In this document: in pieces, positions 27,649 to 39,162 of the stretch
Layout: each line of letters begins with the position of its first letter
How positions within the stretch are numbered: the first letter of the stretch is position 1
Source: Moraxella boevrei DSM 14165
GTDB taxonomy: Bacteria; Pseudomonadota; Gammaproteobacteria; Pseudomonadales; Moraxellaceae
NCBI RefSeq assembly: GCF_000379845.1
Contig: NZ_KB903810.1
Span: forward strand, 56,583 to 120,582
Length of the DNA: 64,000 bases
Direction of reading: 5' to 3'
Position numbers and translations under genes: made by a program
Notes under the pieces: model-generated
The model's database searches: none
Seen by the model: only the letters and a program-made list of their open reading frames with translations
What the model was told of the DNA's origin: nothing

Positions 27649-28604
27649 GACTTTAATCCTAAAATATATTGGCGAAGTGGATCGTTCATGTTTCTTTCAA
27701 TCCTTTTAACACCAAATAATGCATTTAATTCATAAACTTGCCAATGATTACCACCATCGCTCATCTCGAAAGATTCGGCCAAAAATTTAGTATCCTGACC
27801 GCGTATGGCTTCAATATCTTTTTTGCTAATTTTATAAAAGGTTGAATCAAACAACTTATCATTTAACCTTTTTTTCATCATTCGGGTTATGCGACTATTG
27901 TCATTAAAAACAAAACGATAATGATCAAAATAACTCCAGAGCTTCTTATCAAAACGATGGACTTCTGACAAGATATAAGGCAAACCTTGTGATTTTAGGT
28001 TTTTAGCAACGGCAAAAGAAGAAAATAGAATCTCTTCTCGAGGATAAAACAGACCTGACTGCAACACAGGTTGGCAATTTAACAACTCATCAACAAATTC
28101 TTTTAGAAATGCAATATGATACATCGAACCTTCAATCTGAGAAGCAACTATCCTCCCCCCTCCATGTATTGCTAGCCAATCCAACAAGCGATAATCATCA
28201 TATGCAACATTCCCCACCCACCAATAGGATGGCTTTCTAACATAACGATTGTGGAAAACGTAATCTTTATCTCTTAAGTAATTATAGAGACCACTACGTA
28301 CTATCATGTCATTAGACGAATGAAAACATATCTTAGTGGCATCTTTTTGCTCCAGAATAAATAGGATATTTTGAATATGTGCCTGAATAATACTACCCCA
28401 TCCTGTATCCACCTGCTTGGGATTTATCAAGACATTGTCAACTTTATTTTTAAGCATAAAATCATTAGCTTCTCCAATAGTAAAAGTTGCCTGCTTCGAA
28501 ACATGATAAACAATCCTTGCCTCAGGGAAAAACTGCTTAAAATTATCTGCTTGATTTTTAACAACATCAAGCTTCTCATGAATGGGGATGGAAATGTAAA
28601 TCAT
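27645..28604 (-). CDS. Unassigned capsule-locus protein, possible GT14-like glycosyltransferase
   Basis: A 319-residue protein with no signal peptide or membrane span. Sequence such as MIYISIPIHEKLDVVKNQAD, an early GWGSIIQAHIQNILFILEQ helix, CFHSSNDMIVRSG and YPREEILFSSFAVA recalls core-2/I-branching-type (GT14) glycosyltransferases, where an Arg-Glu-Glu-type loop and a Ser-Asn-Asp loop occur, but the match is weak. By elimination it is the best candidate in the locus for an additional transferase, perhaps the sialyltransferase-like step. It is unusually AT-rich and sits directly after the exporter ATPase with a 12-base gap. Confidence 0.5.
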   Translation of the reverse strand: MIYISIPIHEKLDVVKNQADNFKQFFPEARIVYHVSKQATFTIGEANDFMLKNKVDNVLINPKQVDTGWGSIIQAHIQNILFILEQKDATKICFHSSNDMIVRSGLYNYLRDKDYVFHNRYVRKPSYWWVGNVAYDDYRLLDWLAIHGGGRIVASQIEGSMYHIAFLKEFVDELLNCQPVLQSGLFYPREEILFSSFAVAKNLKSQGLPYILSEVHRFDKKLWSYFDHYRFVFNDNSRITRMMKKRLNDKLFDSTFYKISKKDIEAIRGQDTKFLAESFEMSDGGNHWQVYELNALFGVKRIERNMNDPLRQYILGLKS

Positions 28605-28616
28605 ATAATTGCACCA

Positions 28617-29264
28617 TTATAGAGTATTGTATAAACTTATCGCATCTTCTAAATTTTCAAATACAGTTAGTACGCCATTGTTAAGAACCGCAACTTTGTC
28701 ACAGTATTCTCGGATGTTATGCAATTCGTGAGAGACAATCACCATTGCTTTATGTGCTCTTTTTTCAAACAGCTCAATTTCACACTTTCGATGAAAGCTG
28801 GCGTCGCCTACTGAAATCACCTCATCAATTAGGTAACAGTCAAAATCCACCGCCAATGAAATAGCAAATGCCAATCTTGCTCTCATGCCAGATGAGTACA
28901 CTTTAACCGGCTCGTACAGATATTTACCAAGCTCAGCAAAAGAATCCACCATCTCCATTGCCTGTTTGTAATCAACATTATATATGCGACATACAAAACG
29001 AACATTGTCGGCACCTGTCAAACTACCCTGAAATGCACCCGTAAAGGCAAGTGGCCAAGAAATATTTATATTTCTTCTGATGATACCAGAGCTAGGTTCT
29101 TCTGCACCACTCAATATACGAATAAGAGTGGATTTACCCGCCCCATTTTTACCCAAAATACCAATCTTTTCACCAGGATTAACAATCAAATTGATACCAT
29201 CCAAAACCTTTCTTTTTCCGTCTCTGACAGGATAGTATTTAACAATATTTACAAGTTCTATCAA
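28617..29264 (-). CDS. kpsT: Capsule exporter ABC transporter ATPase (KpsT/CtrD type), TTG start
   Basis: A 215-residue ABC ATPase that powers export of polysaccharide across the inner membrane. Walker A is GKNGAGKSTLIRILSG, the signature is YSSGMRARLAFAISLAVD and Walker B is CYLIDEVISVGD, all as in KpsT/CtrD/BexA. The start is a TTG at 29262-29264 that overlaps the permease stop codon (TTGA), with GGAGAG six bases upstream; this gives an N-terminus of normal family length, whereas longer upstream starts would read through the permease gene. Confidence 0.9.
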   Translation of the reverse strand: MIELVNIVKYYPVRDGKRKVLDGINLIVNPGEKIGILGKNGAGKSTLIRILSGAEEPSSGIIRRNINISWPLAFTGAFQGSLTGADNVRFVCRIYNVDYKQAMEMVDSFAELGKYLYEPVKVYSSGMRARLAFAISLAVDFDCYLIDEVISVGDASFHRKCEIELFEKRAHKAMVIVSHELHNIREYCDKVAVLNNGVLTVFENLEDAISLYNTL

Positions 29265-30067
29265 TGATGACTCTCCACCCGTTTGCTCACATAGCGAACT
29301 GCAAGCAACCCCAAAAATGAAAACACCAAGTTGCATTTTATTAAATAAATTGCATTCCCGTAGGTTTCAACCATACTTCCGTAATAGCCAAATCTAATGA
29401 TTTCTGTAGCATTAACCATTGGCAAATAAAGTACATATTCTCGAAGCTGACTAGGTAGCCAAGACGCCATGTAGGCAGCACCTGAAAGTGGAAACAGTAA
29501 ATAAGTAAAGGTGTGCCACAATCTGTCAACAATGTCTGACAAGGTAGCAAGCGAGCCAACAATCAAACCCAAGGCCAAAGAAAACCAGATTAGCAGCCCC
29601 CAACCTTGTACAATAATCAAGAAATCATAAGGCAGGCTCATAAGTCCAACAATGATGCACAATGCTGACAATATTAAAAATGACATAGTCGCCCCAGATA
29701 CTTCTAAGAGCATTCGTGCGAGAAATACATCGATTACTTTAACATTTCTATGATATAACAGCCCAGTATTCGCCTCCACTGCATGAGTCACTCTATTAGC
29801 AACATTACGCCACAATAAAACCGTTGAATATCCCGTTATTGCAAATGGAATAATGGGCAAATCACTACCATGTGTATTTTTTAAGGTGTACCATAAAGTA
29901 GCAATACCTATGGTAAATAACATCGGCTCTACAAACAACCAAGCAAAACCAATATTATGCCGTCCATAGCGAGTGATGATTTCACGCATCAAAAGTGCAT
30001 AAATTACTCTAAGTTGTATCGCAAAAGACTTATTAAAATCCTTTATGGACGTAGCAATACTAGTCAT
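29261..30067 (-). CDS. kpsM: Capsule exporter ABC transporter permease (KpsM/CtrC type)
   Basis: A 268-residue ABC-2 type permease. It has about six hydrophobic segments and the family-typical YALLMREIITRYGRHNIGFA cytoplasmic segment followed by WLFVEPMLFTIG. The periplasmic loop before LLFPLSGAAYMASWLP is also characteristic. With KpsT it forms the inner-membrane transporter of group 2/3 capsules. It overlaps the upstream gene by 8 bases and the downstream ATPase by 4 bases. Confidence 0.92.
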   Translation of the reverse strand: MTSIATSIKDFNKSFAIQLRVIYALLMREIITRYGRHNIGFAWLFVEPMLFTIGIATLWYTLKNTHGSDLPIIPFAITGYSTVLLWRNVANRVTHAVEANTGLLYHRNVKVIDVFLARMLLEVSGATMSFLILSALCIIVGLMSLPYDFLIIVQGWGLLIWFSLALGLIVGSLATLSDIVDRLWHTFTYLLFPLSGAAYMASWLPSQLREYVLYLPMVNATEIIRFGYYGSMVETYGNAIYLIKCNLVFSFLGLLAVRYVSKRVESHH

Positions 30068-31169
30068 TATGCTCTTTCACCCCAGCCACAAACAATCTTA
30101 ACACCCCCCACGCAAGTAGCCCAAACACAAAGCCTGATAGGATATTTTTAAGACGATTCGGCTCCAACGCTTCATCAGGTAGTGATGGCTGAGCCAATGT
30201 TGCTAAATAAAGCTGTTTTTGGCTAAAATCATTTTTTGCTTGTTCATAAGAGGCAATTGCGGATGCTAGTTGCCTATCTGCTAATTCTTTCTCAAGCTGT
30301 AGACGCTGATAACCTGCTGAGCGATTACTCAAAGAACGGTCACTAGGACCTGTTACCAAATCAGATTTTTCTTTAATTTTCTTTTCTAAAGTTTTGATTC
30401 TTAGCTGAATTGCTTGAATTTGTGGGTTATCTGGTGTTAATGTTTGCACTTGGCTAAGCTGAGCTTGTGATTGTATCAAAGCATCTTGTAGCTTAGAAAT
30501 CTCTTGAAGCACAATCATTGACTGCCCTTCAGGGTTAAACACTTCTTTACCCGTACGGTAATTCGCTAGTTCTTCAGCTGCTGCAGTTGATGCTTCCTGA
30601 GCATTTTGTACTTCTTGTTGTGAATATAATAGTATGTCATTTTTGGCTTCACTGTTAATTTTATTAACAACTGCCTCACTGGTCTTTAATAGCTCAGCAT
30701 TAATTTTTTGAGCATCTTCTGGTGTATAAGCTCTTACCTGTAAAGTTGAAATCGATGATGACGGATCATAGACAATTTTTACTTTGTTGGTAAAATATTC
30801 ATAAAACTGCTCAAAGGTTTTATCTTGCAACAAAAAACCGAATCGACTCACTGCATCAATGCTATTAGCGGAATATTTTGCTTCAATTTTAAGATTTTGA
30901 TTTAAACTTTTGACAGAATCTCGAGAGGTCAAATAATCTCTAACAATATAGCTATCATCTTGCGAAGCATTAAATCCAATATTTTTTAGCATAACCCCTA
31001 AACCAGAAACCGATTGCTGATTTGGACTTCTAATCACAAACTTAGACTCAGAAATGTAAACATCTGACGCAATTAACCCATAATAAATTGTTAAAACAAT
31101 GGTAGGAATAACCACACACAGAAAAAATAGCGGGTCTAATTTTTTAAAAATATTAGAAGATGATTTCAA
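30060..31169 (-). CDS. kpsE: Capsule export inner-membrane/periplasmic adaptor (KpsE/CtrB/BexC family), TTG start
   Basis: A 369-residue polysaccharide co-polymerase-like protein with two membrane anchors: one near the N-terminus (LFFLCVVIPTIVLTIYYGLI) and one near the C-terminus (LKNILSGFVFGLLAWGVLRL). Between them are the ESKFVIRSPNQQ segment typical of CtrB/BexC and a long coiled coil (about 170-310). It links the inner-membrane transporter to the outer-membrane channel. No ATG is available in frame: the start is a TTG with AGG nine bases upstream and an in-frame TAG three codons earlier. Confidence 0.9.
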   Translation of the reverse strand: MKSSSNIFKKLDPLFFLCVVIPTIVLTIYYGLIASDVYISESKFVIRSPNQQSVSGLGVMLKNIGFNASQDDSYIVRDYLTSRDSVKSLNQNLKIEAKYSANSIDAVSRFGFLLQDKTFEQFYEYFTNKVKIVYDPSSSISTLQVRAYTPEDAQKINAELLKTSEAVVNKINSEAKNDILLYSQQEVQNAQEASTAAAEELANYRTGKEVFNPEGQSMIVLQEISKLQDALIQSQAQLSQVQTLTPDNPQIQAIQLRIKTLEKKIKEKSDLVTGPSDRSLSNRSAGYQRLQLEKELADRQLASAIASYEQAKNDFSQKQLYLATLAQPSLPDEALEPNRLKNILSGFVFGLLAWGVLRLFVAGVKEHND

Positions 31170-31223
31170 AACTTGTACCTACTTGATTATTTATAGCTAT
31201 CAATTAAAATTTAGTAAAATAAA

Positions 31224-32432
31224 TTATAAATCTCTAATTGCTCTGATCGAATAGACTGACTGACTTATCATATTTAAGAATTTCGCGAATTCTGTCGATG
31301 GTGCATTTGATACATAAATAACATCATTATTTTTAATTATAAAATTCTGTGCAATGATGTAATTCATTGGTTCTTTTAAATTTAACCGATAAACAACTGG
31401 CACTTGACCATTTTTAATTGCTTCTACAGGTACTTGTTTCATTTGGTTATTGGTTAGCATATAAGGTGTTTCATAACGAAAAATAAACACACCTCTAGAA
31501 TCAGCACGGTTGTCGTTTAAACCACCAGAGCGTGCTAATGCTTGCATCAGCGAGATACCATTAGACTCAAAACTAATTTCATCATTTTTAACCGTTGCAC
31601 CCAAAACAGTAAAGCTTTTTGATTGATAATTGACTGATACCACATCGCCTGATTGAAGCATGATATTTTGTTTGATATCTTTTATCAGCATATCCATGGG
31701 CATTTCAACCGATTTACTACCCCGATTGAGCTGAACGGTTACTTTACTACTTGGATACTTTAAACCACCCGCAGCCGCAATCGCATCTAAAACACGTTCA
31801 CCTTTACCGGTCAATGGCATACGTAAGCTGTTATTGACTTCGCCAACAACGGTGATATTTGCCGAATTATTTTTACCAATGCCAACAATCGCACTTGGTT
31901 TATTCGCTTTGCGTGCTAACCCATTCACAATCATATCTTGAACTTGGTGTGGCGTTTTGCCGACCACCAACAATTTACCTAAAAAGGGAATAGTCAGTTG
32001 CCCTCTGCTATCCACCATCTGTTCAGGCAGTTTAATTTCTGCAGCACCACCCGTACTTAGGGTATCTGTGGCTCCAAATAATAATGCTGGTGGTGCTTCG
32101 TACAAATTGACATTAACCACATCACCTGCTCGTATCACTTCTTGAACCGCTGGGCTATTGGTACTGTAAAAATCTGAAAAGCGTTGTGTTGATGATAATT
32201 CACTCATTCGCTTTACCGTTTTATTATCAATATCAATAATCGTTAGACGATAATTCGCATCTTGTTCTTCAACACTCGACTCTTCTGCTATGTCGGATTG
32301 TATGGTATTATGTTTTACTTGTGATAATGTTGGACCTGCATTTGGTATTGCATTTTTCACAGATTGACAACCATTTAGACTGAGTATAGCCATCAAACTA
32401 CAAACATAAAGTCTAGTTTTTTGTAAAATCAT
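31224..32432 (-). CDS. ctrA: Outer-membrane capsule export lipoprotein (CtrA/BexD/Wza family)
   Basis: A 402-residue outer-membrane polysaccharide export (OMA) protein. The signal peptide MILQKTRLYVCSLMAILSLN ends in the lipobox LNGC. The polysaccharide export domain starts at VIRAGDVVNVNLYEAPPALL, continues with RGQLTIPFLGKLLVVGKT, and is followed by two SLBB-like domains (ITVVGEVNNSLRMPLTGKGE and SFTVLGATVKNDEISFES). It forms the outer-membrane channel for capsule release. The start at 32432 was chosen for its lipoprotein signal; an ATG 17 codons upstream gives a non-standard N-terminus. It is the first exporter gene, 120 bases after neuB. Confidence 0.88.
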   Translation of the reverse strand: MILQKTRLYVCSLMAILSLNGCQSVKNAIPNAGPTLSQVKHNTIQSDIAEESSVEEQDANYRLTIIDIDNKTVKRMSELSSTQRFSDFYSTNSPAVQEVIRAGDVVNVNLYEAPPALLFGATDTLSTGGAAEIKLPEQMVDSRGQLTIPFLGKLLVVGKTPHQVQDMIVNGLARKANKPSAIVGIGKNNSANITVVGEVNNSLRMPLTGKGERVLDAIAAAGGLKYPSSKVTVQLNRGSKSVEMPMDMLIKDIKQNIMLQSGDVVSVNYQSKSFTVLGATVKNDEISFESNGISLMQALARSGGLNDNRADSRGVFIFRYETPYMLTNNQMKQVPVEAIKNGQVPVVYRLNLKEPMNYIIAQNFIIKNNDVIYVSNAPSTEFAKFLNMISQSVYSIRAIRDL

Positions 32433-32552
32433 ACCTTGCCACCAACAATAAAATATCATATTTATAAATTGCTTATCATACACGATACCACATAGAAATA
32501 AAAGGGGCTATATGTAAAGTTATGCTAAACTTTAACCATATTTCAATGGATT

Positions 32553-33602
32553 TTACCCCACCCACGCTTTTTTCAGCTGTTCGCCTTTTTTGATGTCCAT
32601 TGTCGCTACTTTGCCAAGCAGTTCGTCATATTTGTCCACCAAAAAGTCGCCCGTACCTGGACGACGTACCCACAGGTTATCTTCAGTAAACACTTCACCT
32701 GCTTTGATATCCTTATAAGCCACTACCGATGCAAAGGCAAAGTCAATGGTTACTTGCTCTTCTTGTACTGCACCTTTTTTGCCACCACGGGCTTTGGCAA
32801 TTTGACGACTGGCTTTAATCAATTCTGCCATACCTTTGCTATCCATAGAGCAGTTGATATCAGGACCTGGGCGGTCAAAGCTGTCGGTAAAGTGGCGTTC
32901 TAAGATGCTCGCACCCAACGCCACCGCACCCATACAGACATAGTTATCTATACAGTGATCGGATAGACCGATGACCGCATTTGGGAAGGCTTCTTCAAGC
33001 TCATTCATCGCACCTAATCGCACCAATTCTGGTGGTGTTGGATACACATTAGTACAATGAAGTAGAGCATATGGCACGCCTGCCTCTTCCATGATTTGCA
33101 CCGATTTTTTCACACTTTCAATGCTATTCATGCCTGTTGAAACAATCATCGGCTTACCAAAGGATGCTACCAATTTAATCAGCGGATAGTTATTACACTC
33201 ACCAGAGCCAATTTTGTAGGCTTGCACACCCATTCTTTCTAGGCGATAAGCTGCTTCACGAGAAAACGGTGTACTGATAAACATCATGCCTTTAGATTCT
33301 ACATACGCTTTTAGGGCAATTTCATCTTCTTCGTTTAAGGCACAACGAGCCATAATGTCATAAATAGACACAGTCGCGTTGCCTGGAATGACTTTTTTGG
33401 CCTCGTCTGACATTTCGTCTTCCACGACGTGAGTTTGGTGTTTCACCATTTCCGCCCCTGCACGGTGAGCAGCATCCACCATTTGCTTGGCAACTTCTAA
33501 CGAACCTTCGTGGTTAATGCCAATTTCGGCAATAACAAGTGGTTCGTAGTCATAACCAATCATACGATTGCCAATTTTAAAACTTGGTTTAATAGAACTC
33601 AT
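32553..33602 (-). CDS. neuB: N-acetylneuraminate synthase
   Basis: A 349-residue sialic acid synthase that condenses N-acetylmannosamine and phosphoenolpyruvate. The TIM-barrel segments are as in meningococcal NeuB from memory: [60 protein letters not shown] and [14 protein letters not shown]. The C-terminal antifreeze-like SAF domain (about 290-349, [20 protein letters not shown] followed by RRPGTGDF) is complete. The [11 protein letters not shown] signature favours NeuB over pseudaminic or legionaminic acid synthases. It lies 30 bases after neuA. Confidence 0.93.
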   Translation of the reverse strand: MSSIKPSFKIGNRMIGYDYEPLVIAEIGINHEGSLEVAKQMVDAAHRAGAEMVKHQTHVVEDEMSDEAKKVIPGNATVSIYDIMARCALNEEDEIALKAYVESKGMMFISTPFSREAAYRLERMGVQAYKIGSGECNNYPLIKLVASFGKPMIVSTGMNSIESVKKSVQIMEEAGVPYALLHCTNVYPTPPELVRLGAMNELEEAFPNAVIGLSDHCIDNYVCMGAVALGASILERHFTDSFDRPGPDINCSMDSKGMAELIKASRQIAKARGGKKGAVQEEQVTIDFAFASVVAYKDIKAGEVFTEDNLWVRRPGTGDFLVDKYDELLGKVATMDIKKGEQLKKAWVG

Positions 33603-33632
33603 AATATTTCCTTACAATAGTTTTTAATAATA

Positions 33633-34331
33633 TTAAATCGTTAAATTTGTAGTATCTTTGACATACTCATTTGCCAACTGCAAATCTGCCAATGTGTCAA
33701 TATCAATAGAAGACCGCTCATCCATTTCTACAAAGGCTTGCGGATTGCCAAAAAAAGACTGTTCGTTTACTAAATCCGCCATTTTTTTGACATACACTGC
33801 ACCGTTAATCCGATAGGCTTTTGGCAAGGCTTGGCGTGGCATTTCCAAATCAGCCAACTCACGCACAGGGGCAAACTCGCCCATTTCGTTTAGCACCACC
33901 ATTTTATAAGGGTGATGTTCACTTGGTGTAATCGTGATTGCTGAGCCTTGATTATTATTTTTCTCAAATAAATCAATCGTTTGTAAAATATGCTCACTCG
34001 TTCGTAACGGGCTAGTTGGCTGTAACAAAACGCAGATTTCATGACTTAATTGCAAATCTTGTGCCATTTCAGCAATCACATCAATGGTTTTGGTGGTATC
34101 GCTGGCGGTTTGTTCACTGCGAAAATGTACTTTTGCCCCATATTTTATCGCTTCATCAGCAATTTTTTGGCTATCGGTAGAGACGATAATCTGGCTAATT
34201 TGACTCACTTTTTGGGCTTGTATAATGGCACGAGCGACGAGCGACACACCACCTACCGTTTGTAAATTTTTATCTTTAATCCCTTTAGAACCGCCACGAG
34301 CAGGGATAATCGCTACATAGTTGTTGGTCAT
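33633..34331 (-). CDS. neuA: CMP-N-acetylneuraminate cytidylyltransferase
   Basis: A 232-residue CMP-sialic acid synthetase. It opens with YVAIIPARGGSKGIKDKNLQ, the CTP-binding signature, and contains VCVLLQPTSPLRTSEHI and YRINGAVYVKK, both conserved in the family. The ATG at 34331 overlaps the neuC stop (ATGA), so translation is coupled; the in-frame start 14 codons upstream would lie inside neuC. Activated sialic acid would be the donor for a sialyltransferase, which is not obvious in this locus. Confidence 0.93.
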   Translation of the reverse strand: MTNNYVAIIPARGGSKGIKDKNLQTVGGVSLVARAIIQAQKVSQISQIIVSTDSQKIADEAIKYGAKVHFRSEQTASDTTKTIDVIAEMAQDLQLSHEICVLLQPTSPLRTSEHILQTIDLFEKNNNQGSAITITPSEHHPYKMVVLNEMGEFAPVRELADLEMPRQALPKAYRINGAVYVKKMADLVNEQSFFGNPQAFVEMDERSSIDIDTLADLQLANEYVKDTTNLTI

Positions 34332-35452
34332 TTTTTTAAATCCACAAACACTTTTTGCACAGGAATTTGCCACAATTCATCGCTATTGATAAATTTTTCA
34401 AACAATTCGGTGCTATTACCTTCGCCAAAATGAGTAGATTTTTCCAAATTTAACGTGTCAATTTTGGCAATTGCTTGCAAAATATCGCTTTCATCATAAC
34501 CGCAATCAATCACCGATTTACCACGAAAACGGGCATTTTGCCGAGTACCGATGTTAATGCTTGGCAAGCTGTAAAATGGGGCTTCTCGTACGCCCGCACT
34601 GGAGTTACCAACGATAAAATCAGCATTTTTTAGCAAAGTTAAAAAATACTCGAAGCGAATAGAGGGATAAATTTTAAAATTGGGCTTTTGTTGATAATTT
34701 TCTATCACGCTTAAAATTTTGCTACTGCCTGCATCATTATTTGGGTAAATGACGATATAATTATTGGGTAATTTTTGCAAAGCCGAAAATAAATTTTTTG
34801 CATATAAATCAATATGTTCTTCTTCACTGGTAACTGGGTGAAACATGACAATGGCAAATTTATCAAACACTATGTCATAATATTTTTTTACTTCTGCTAA
34901 ACTTGGTAGTGAGTGCGAATTCATAATATCCAAATCTGGCGAGCCGATAATAAAAATATGTTTTTCATTTTCACCCAGTTGTATCAGGCGTTGTTTTGCT
35001 TCAAGATTTGCTACCATGTGAATGTGGGATAACTTACTAATGGCATGGCGAATAGCGTCATCAATCGTCCCTGATAACTCACCCCCTTCAATATGGCAAA
35101 CCAGTAAATGATTTAAAGCCCCAACAGTTGCCCCAGCCAGAGCCTCCACCCTATCGCCATGTACCACCAGCATATCAGGCTGTATGGTGTGTACCAGTTT
35201 TGCAGTGACGCTAATGGTATTTGCCAAAATGGAATCCATCGGTTCGTTGAGATGTTGATTGGCAATCAGGTAAATATTCTGGTAATTTTGACGTTTGACT
35301 TCATGAAAAGTCGCCCCATACAGGGGCATCATGTGCATACCTGTTACCAGAATGTGCAACTCAAATTGCTCGGATTGTTCAATTTGGCTCATCAGATTTT
35401 TAATTTTGCCAAAATCTGCTCGTGTACCTGTGATAAAAAGGATTTTTTTCAT
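34328..35452 (-). CDS. neuC: UDP-N-acetylglucosamine 2-epimerase (hydrolysing)
   Basis: A 374-residue hydrolysing epimerase that turns UDP-GlcNAc into N-acetylmannosamine and UDP, the first step of bacterial sialic acid synthesis. Family features are KILFITGTRADFGKIKNLMS at the N-terminus, LVVHGDRVEALAGATVGALN, CHIEGGELSGTIDDAIRHAI and a C-terminal IVGNSSAGVREAPFYSLPSI block. Length is normal for NeuC. It is the first gene of the capsule transcription unit, only 15 bases after the lpdA terminator hairpin. Confidence 0.93.
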   Translation of the reverse strand: MKKILFITGTRADFGKIKNLMSQIEQSEQFELHILVTGMHMMPLYGATFHEVKRQNYQNIYLIANQHLNEPMDSILANTISVTAKLVHTIQPDMLVVHGDRVEALAGATVGALNHLLVCHIEGGELSGTIDDAIRHAISKLSHIHMVANLEAKQRLIQLGENEKHIFIIGSPDLDIMNSHSLPSLAEVKKYYDIVFDKFAIVMFHPVTSEEEHIDLYAKNLFSALQKLPNNYIVIYPNNDAGSSKILSVIENYQQKPNFKIYPSIRFEYFLTLLKNADFIVGNSSAGVREAPFYSLPSINIGTRQNARFRGKSVIDCGYDESDILQAIAKIDTLNLEKSTHFGEGNSTELFEKFINSDELWQIPVQKVFVDLKK

Positions 35453-35467
35453 AAAGACCTAAAATAA

Positions 35468-35505
35468 CAAAACATCTCTAAAATTATAGAGATGTTTTGG
35501 CTCAA
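35468..35505 (-). terminator. Intrinsic terminator after lpdA, with a TATAAT in its loop
   Basis: CAAAACATCTCTA at 35468-35480 pairs perfectly over 13 bp with TAGAGATGTTTTG at 35487-35499, followed on the minus strand by TTATTTT. It should end the sucAB-lpdA transcript. The loop region reads TATAAT on the minus strand (complement of 35483-35488), so a capsule-operon promoter may overlap the terminator, because only 15 bases remain before neuC. Confidence 0.7.
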
Positions 35506-35544
35506 ATACTAGCTGTTTTGGTTAAAATTTAGCAAAACACAGTA

Positions 35545-37395
<1,851 letters not shown>

Positions 37396-37403
<8 letters not shown>

Positions 37404-37686
37404 GCTGACGGTTCCATTGCTCTTGACGCAATTGGCGTACATACGCTACAGTATCTGTCATCTCTGCTCTATCTGCCCACATACCAACAGCAAGCAATTG
37501 ATTAAAATCAACAGATTCACTAATCTTGCTTTCTAATTGAGCTTTTGATGATTCATTTAAAATGGGTAAATCATCCACATTTTTATCAAAAATAACCGTA
37601 AACTTTTCTGATAATGGCATTGACATTTGTTGCAAAAATTGTCGCAATTTAACCAGTGTCGTATGATGTAATGCTAAATTTGCCAT
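37396..37686 (-). CDS. Putative antitoxin partner of the PIN toxin
   Basis: A 96-residue protein encoded immediately upstream of the PIN toxin and overlapping it by 8 bases. The sequence starts MANLALHHTTLVKLRQFLQQ and has an acidic, helical C-terminal half ending in YVRQLRQEQWNRQHD. It has no clear AbrB or MetJ/Arc signature, so the antitoxin role rests on size, order and overlap. The ATG at 37686 is preferred over one 17 codons upstream. It begins 68 bases after the sucB stop. Confidence 0.65.
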
Positions 37687-37754
37687 AATCAATCCGTCTG
37701 AATTATTCACATGATAAAAAGGCAAAGCAACCTTCATTACCTTGCCCTTTTGGA

Positions 37755-38966
37755 TTATAAATCAAGCAACAACATTGCAGGATTTTCAACCAATTCTTTA
37801 ATGGTTACCAAGAATTGTACCGCTTCTTTACCATCAATCAAACGATGGTCATAGCTTAATGCCAAATACATCATTGGTAAGATTACCACTTCGCCATTTA
37901 CTGCCATTGGACGCTCTTTGGTGGCGTGCATACCCAAAATTGCGGTTTGTGGTGGATTGATAATTGGTGTAGACATCAACGAACCGAACACACCACCATT
38001 GGTAATAGTAAATGTACCGCCAGTCATGTCTTCAATTGCTAATTTACCTTCACGGGCTTTGCTCGCCATGTCGCCGATACCTTTTTCAATATCTGCCATA
38101 CTCATTTGGTCAGTATCACGCAGAACTGGCACTACCAAGCCACGGTCAGAAGACACCGCCACACCCACATCATAGTAGCCATGATACACGATATCGTTAC
38201 CGTCAATAGACGCATTCACCGCAGGGAAACGTTTTAGAGCCTCTGTCGCCGCTTTCACAAAAATTGACATAAAGCCTAATTTTACACCATGACGTTTTTC
38301 AAAACGGTCTTTAAACTCTGAACGTAAGTCCATGATTGGTTTCATGTTGACCTCGTTAAATGTGGTTAACATGGCTGTTTCTTGCGTTGCTGACAACAAA
38401 CGTTCTGCGATTCTTGCACGCAAACGGGTCATTGGCACACGAGATTCAGCACGCTCACCCACTGCGGTTGCAATTACACTACCAGAGTTCGTTTTTAAGG
38501 TTGGGTTAATCATGTCAGATTTGGTAACACGACCACCACGACCCGTGCCTTCCACATCAGCAGGATTTACGCCTGTGGTGTTTGCGATTTTGCGAACGGC
38601 TGGGCTTTGGTCTTTATGGGCTTGTTCTCCCCCTTTTGCTTGAACAGGGGCAGCCACTGAATCAGGGGGTACGGTGGTGCTTGCTTCTGCTTGTGGTGCT
38701 TCTTGTGTAGGGGCTTTTGGTTCAGTAGCTGCACCTTCGGTAAATTCGCCAATTACTTCAGCTGACAATACCGTATCATCAACGCTTTTAACGATTTTAG
38801 TCAATACGCCATCCGCTGGGGCAACGACTTCTAAAACCACTTTATCGGTTTCAATTTCTGCCAAAATGGCATCACGGGTAACTGCGTCACCTTCAGCAAA
38901 ATGCCATTCTACAATGGTACCGTCAGCAACTGATTCTGGGAACACGGGGGCTTTAATTTCTGCCAT
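37755..38966 (-). CDS. sucB: Dihydrolipoyllysine-residue succinyltransferase (E2 of 2-oxoglutarate dehydrogenase)
   Basis: A 403-residue E2 component. Domains in order: a lipoyl domain (1-about 75) with the lipoylated Lys in [11 protein letters not shown], an Ala/Pro/Glu-rich linker, a peripheral-subunit-binding domain (about 120-155, [20 protein letters not shown]), and the catalytic domain with [20 protein letters not shown] near the end, carrying the active-site His and Asp. It transfers succinyl groups to CoA in the tricarboxylic acid cycle. It is 196 bases downstream of sucA. Confidence 0.95.
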   Translation of the reverse strand: MAEIKAPVFPESVADGTIVEWHFAEGDAVTRDAILAEIETDKVVLEVVAPADGVLTKIVKSVDDTVLSAEVIGEFTEGAATEPKAPTQEAPQAEASTTVPPDSVAAPVQAKGGEQAHKDQSPAVRKIANTTGVNPADVEGTGRGGRVTKSDMINPTLKTNSGSVIATAVGERAESRVPMTRLRARIAERLLSATQETAMLTTFNEVNMKPIMDLRSEFKDRFEKRHGVKLGFMSIFVKAATEALKRFPAVNASIDGNDIVYHGYYDVGVAVSSDRGLVVPVLRDTDQMSMADIEKGIGDMASKAREGKLAIEDMTGGTFTITNGGVFGSLMSTPIINPPQTAILGMHATKERPMAVNGEVVILPMMYLALSYDHRLIDGKEAVQFLVTIKELVENPAMLLLDL

Positions 38967-39162
38967 GGTAAACTCCTAATATATCGGCAAATTTTAACTT
39001 AAAAACTTTTAAAATCTAAGTAACTTTTTTTAAACAACACTTTAAAAGTGATTAAAAAATAAAGAATTACTTAAACGATTTATTTACATTGATTAAAAAA
39101 CTTTAAATACAGTTTAAAATAATTGCTTAATTTTTACCCAATTATTTTTTGACAATCAAATT

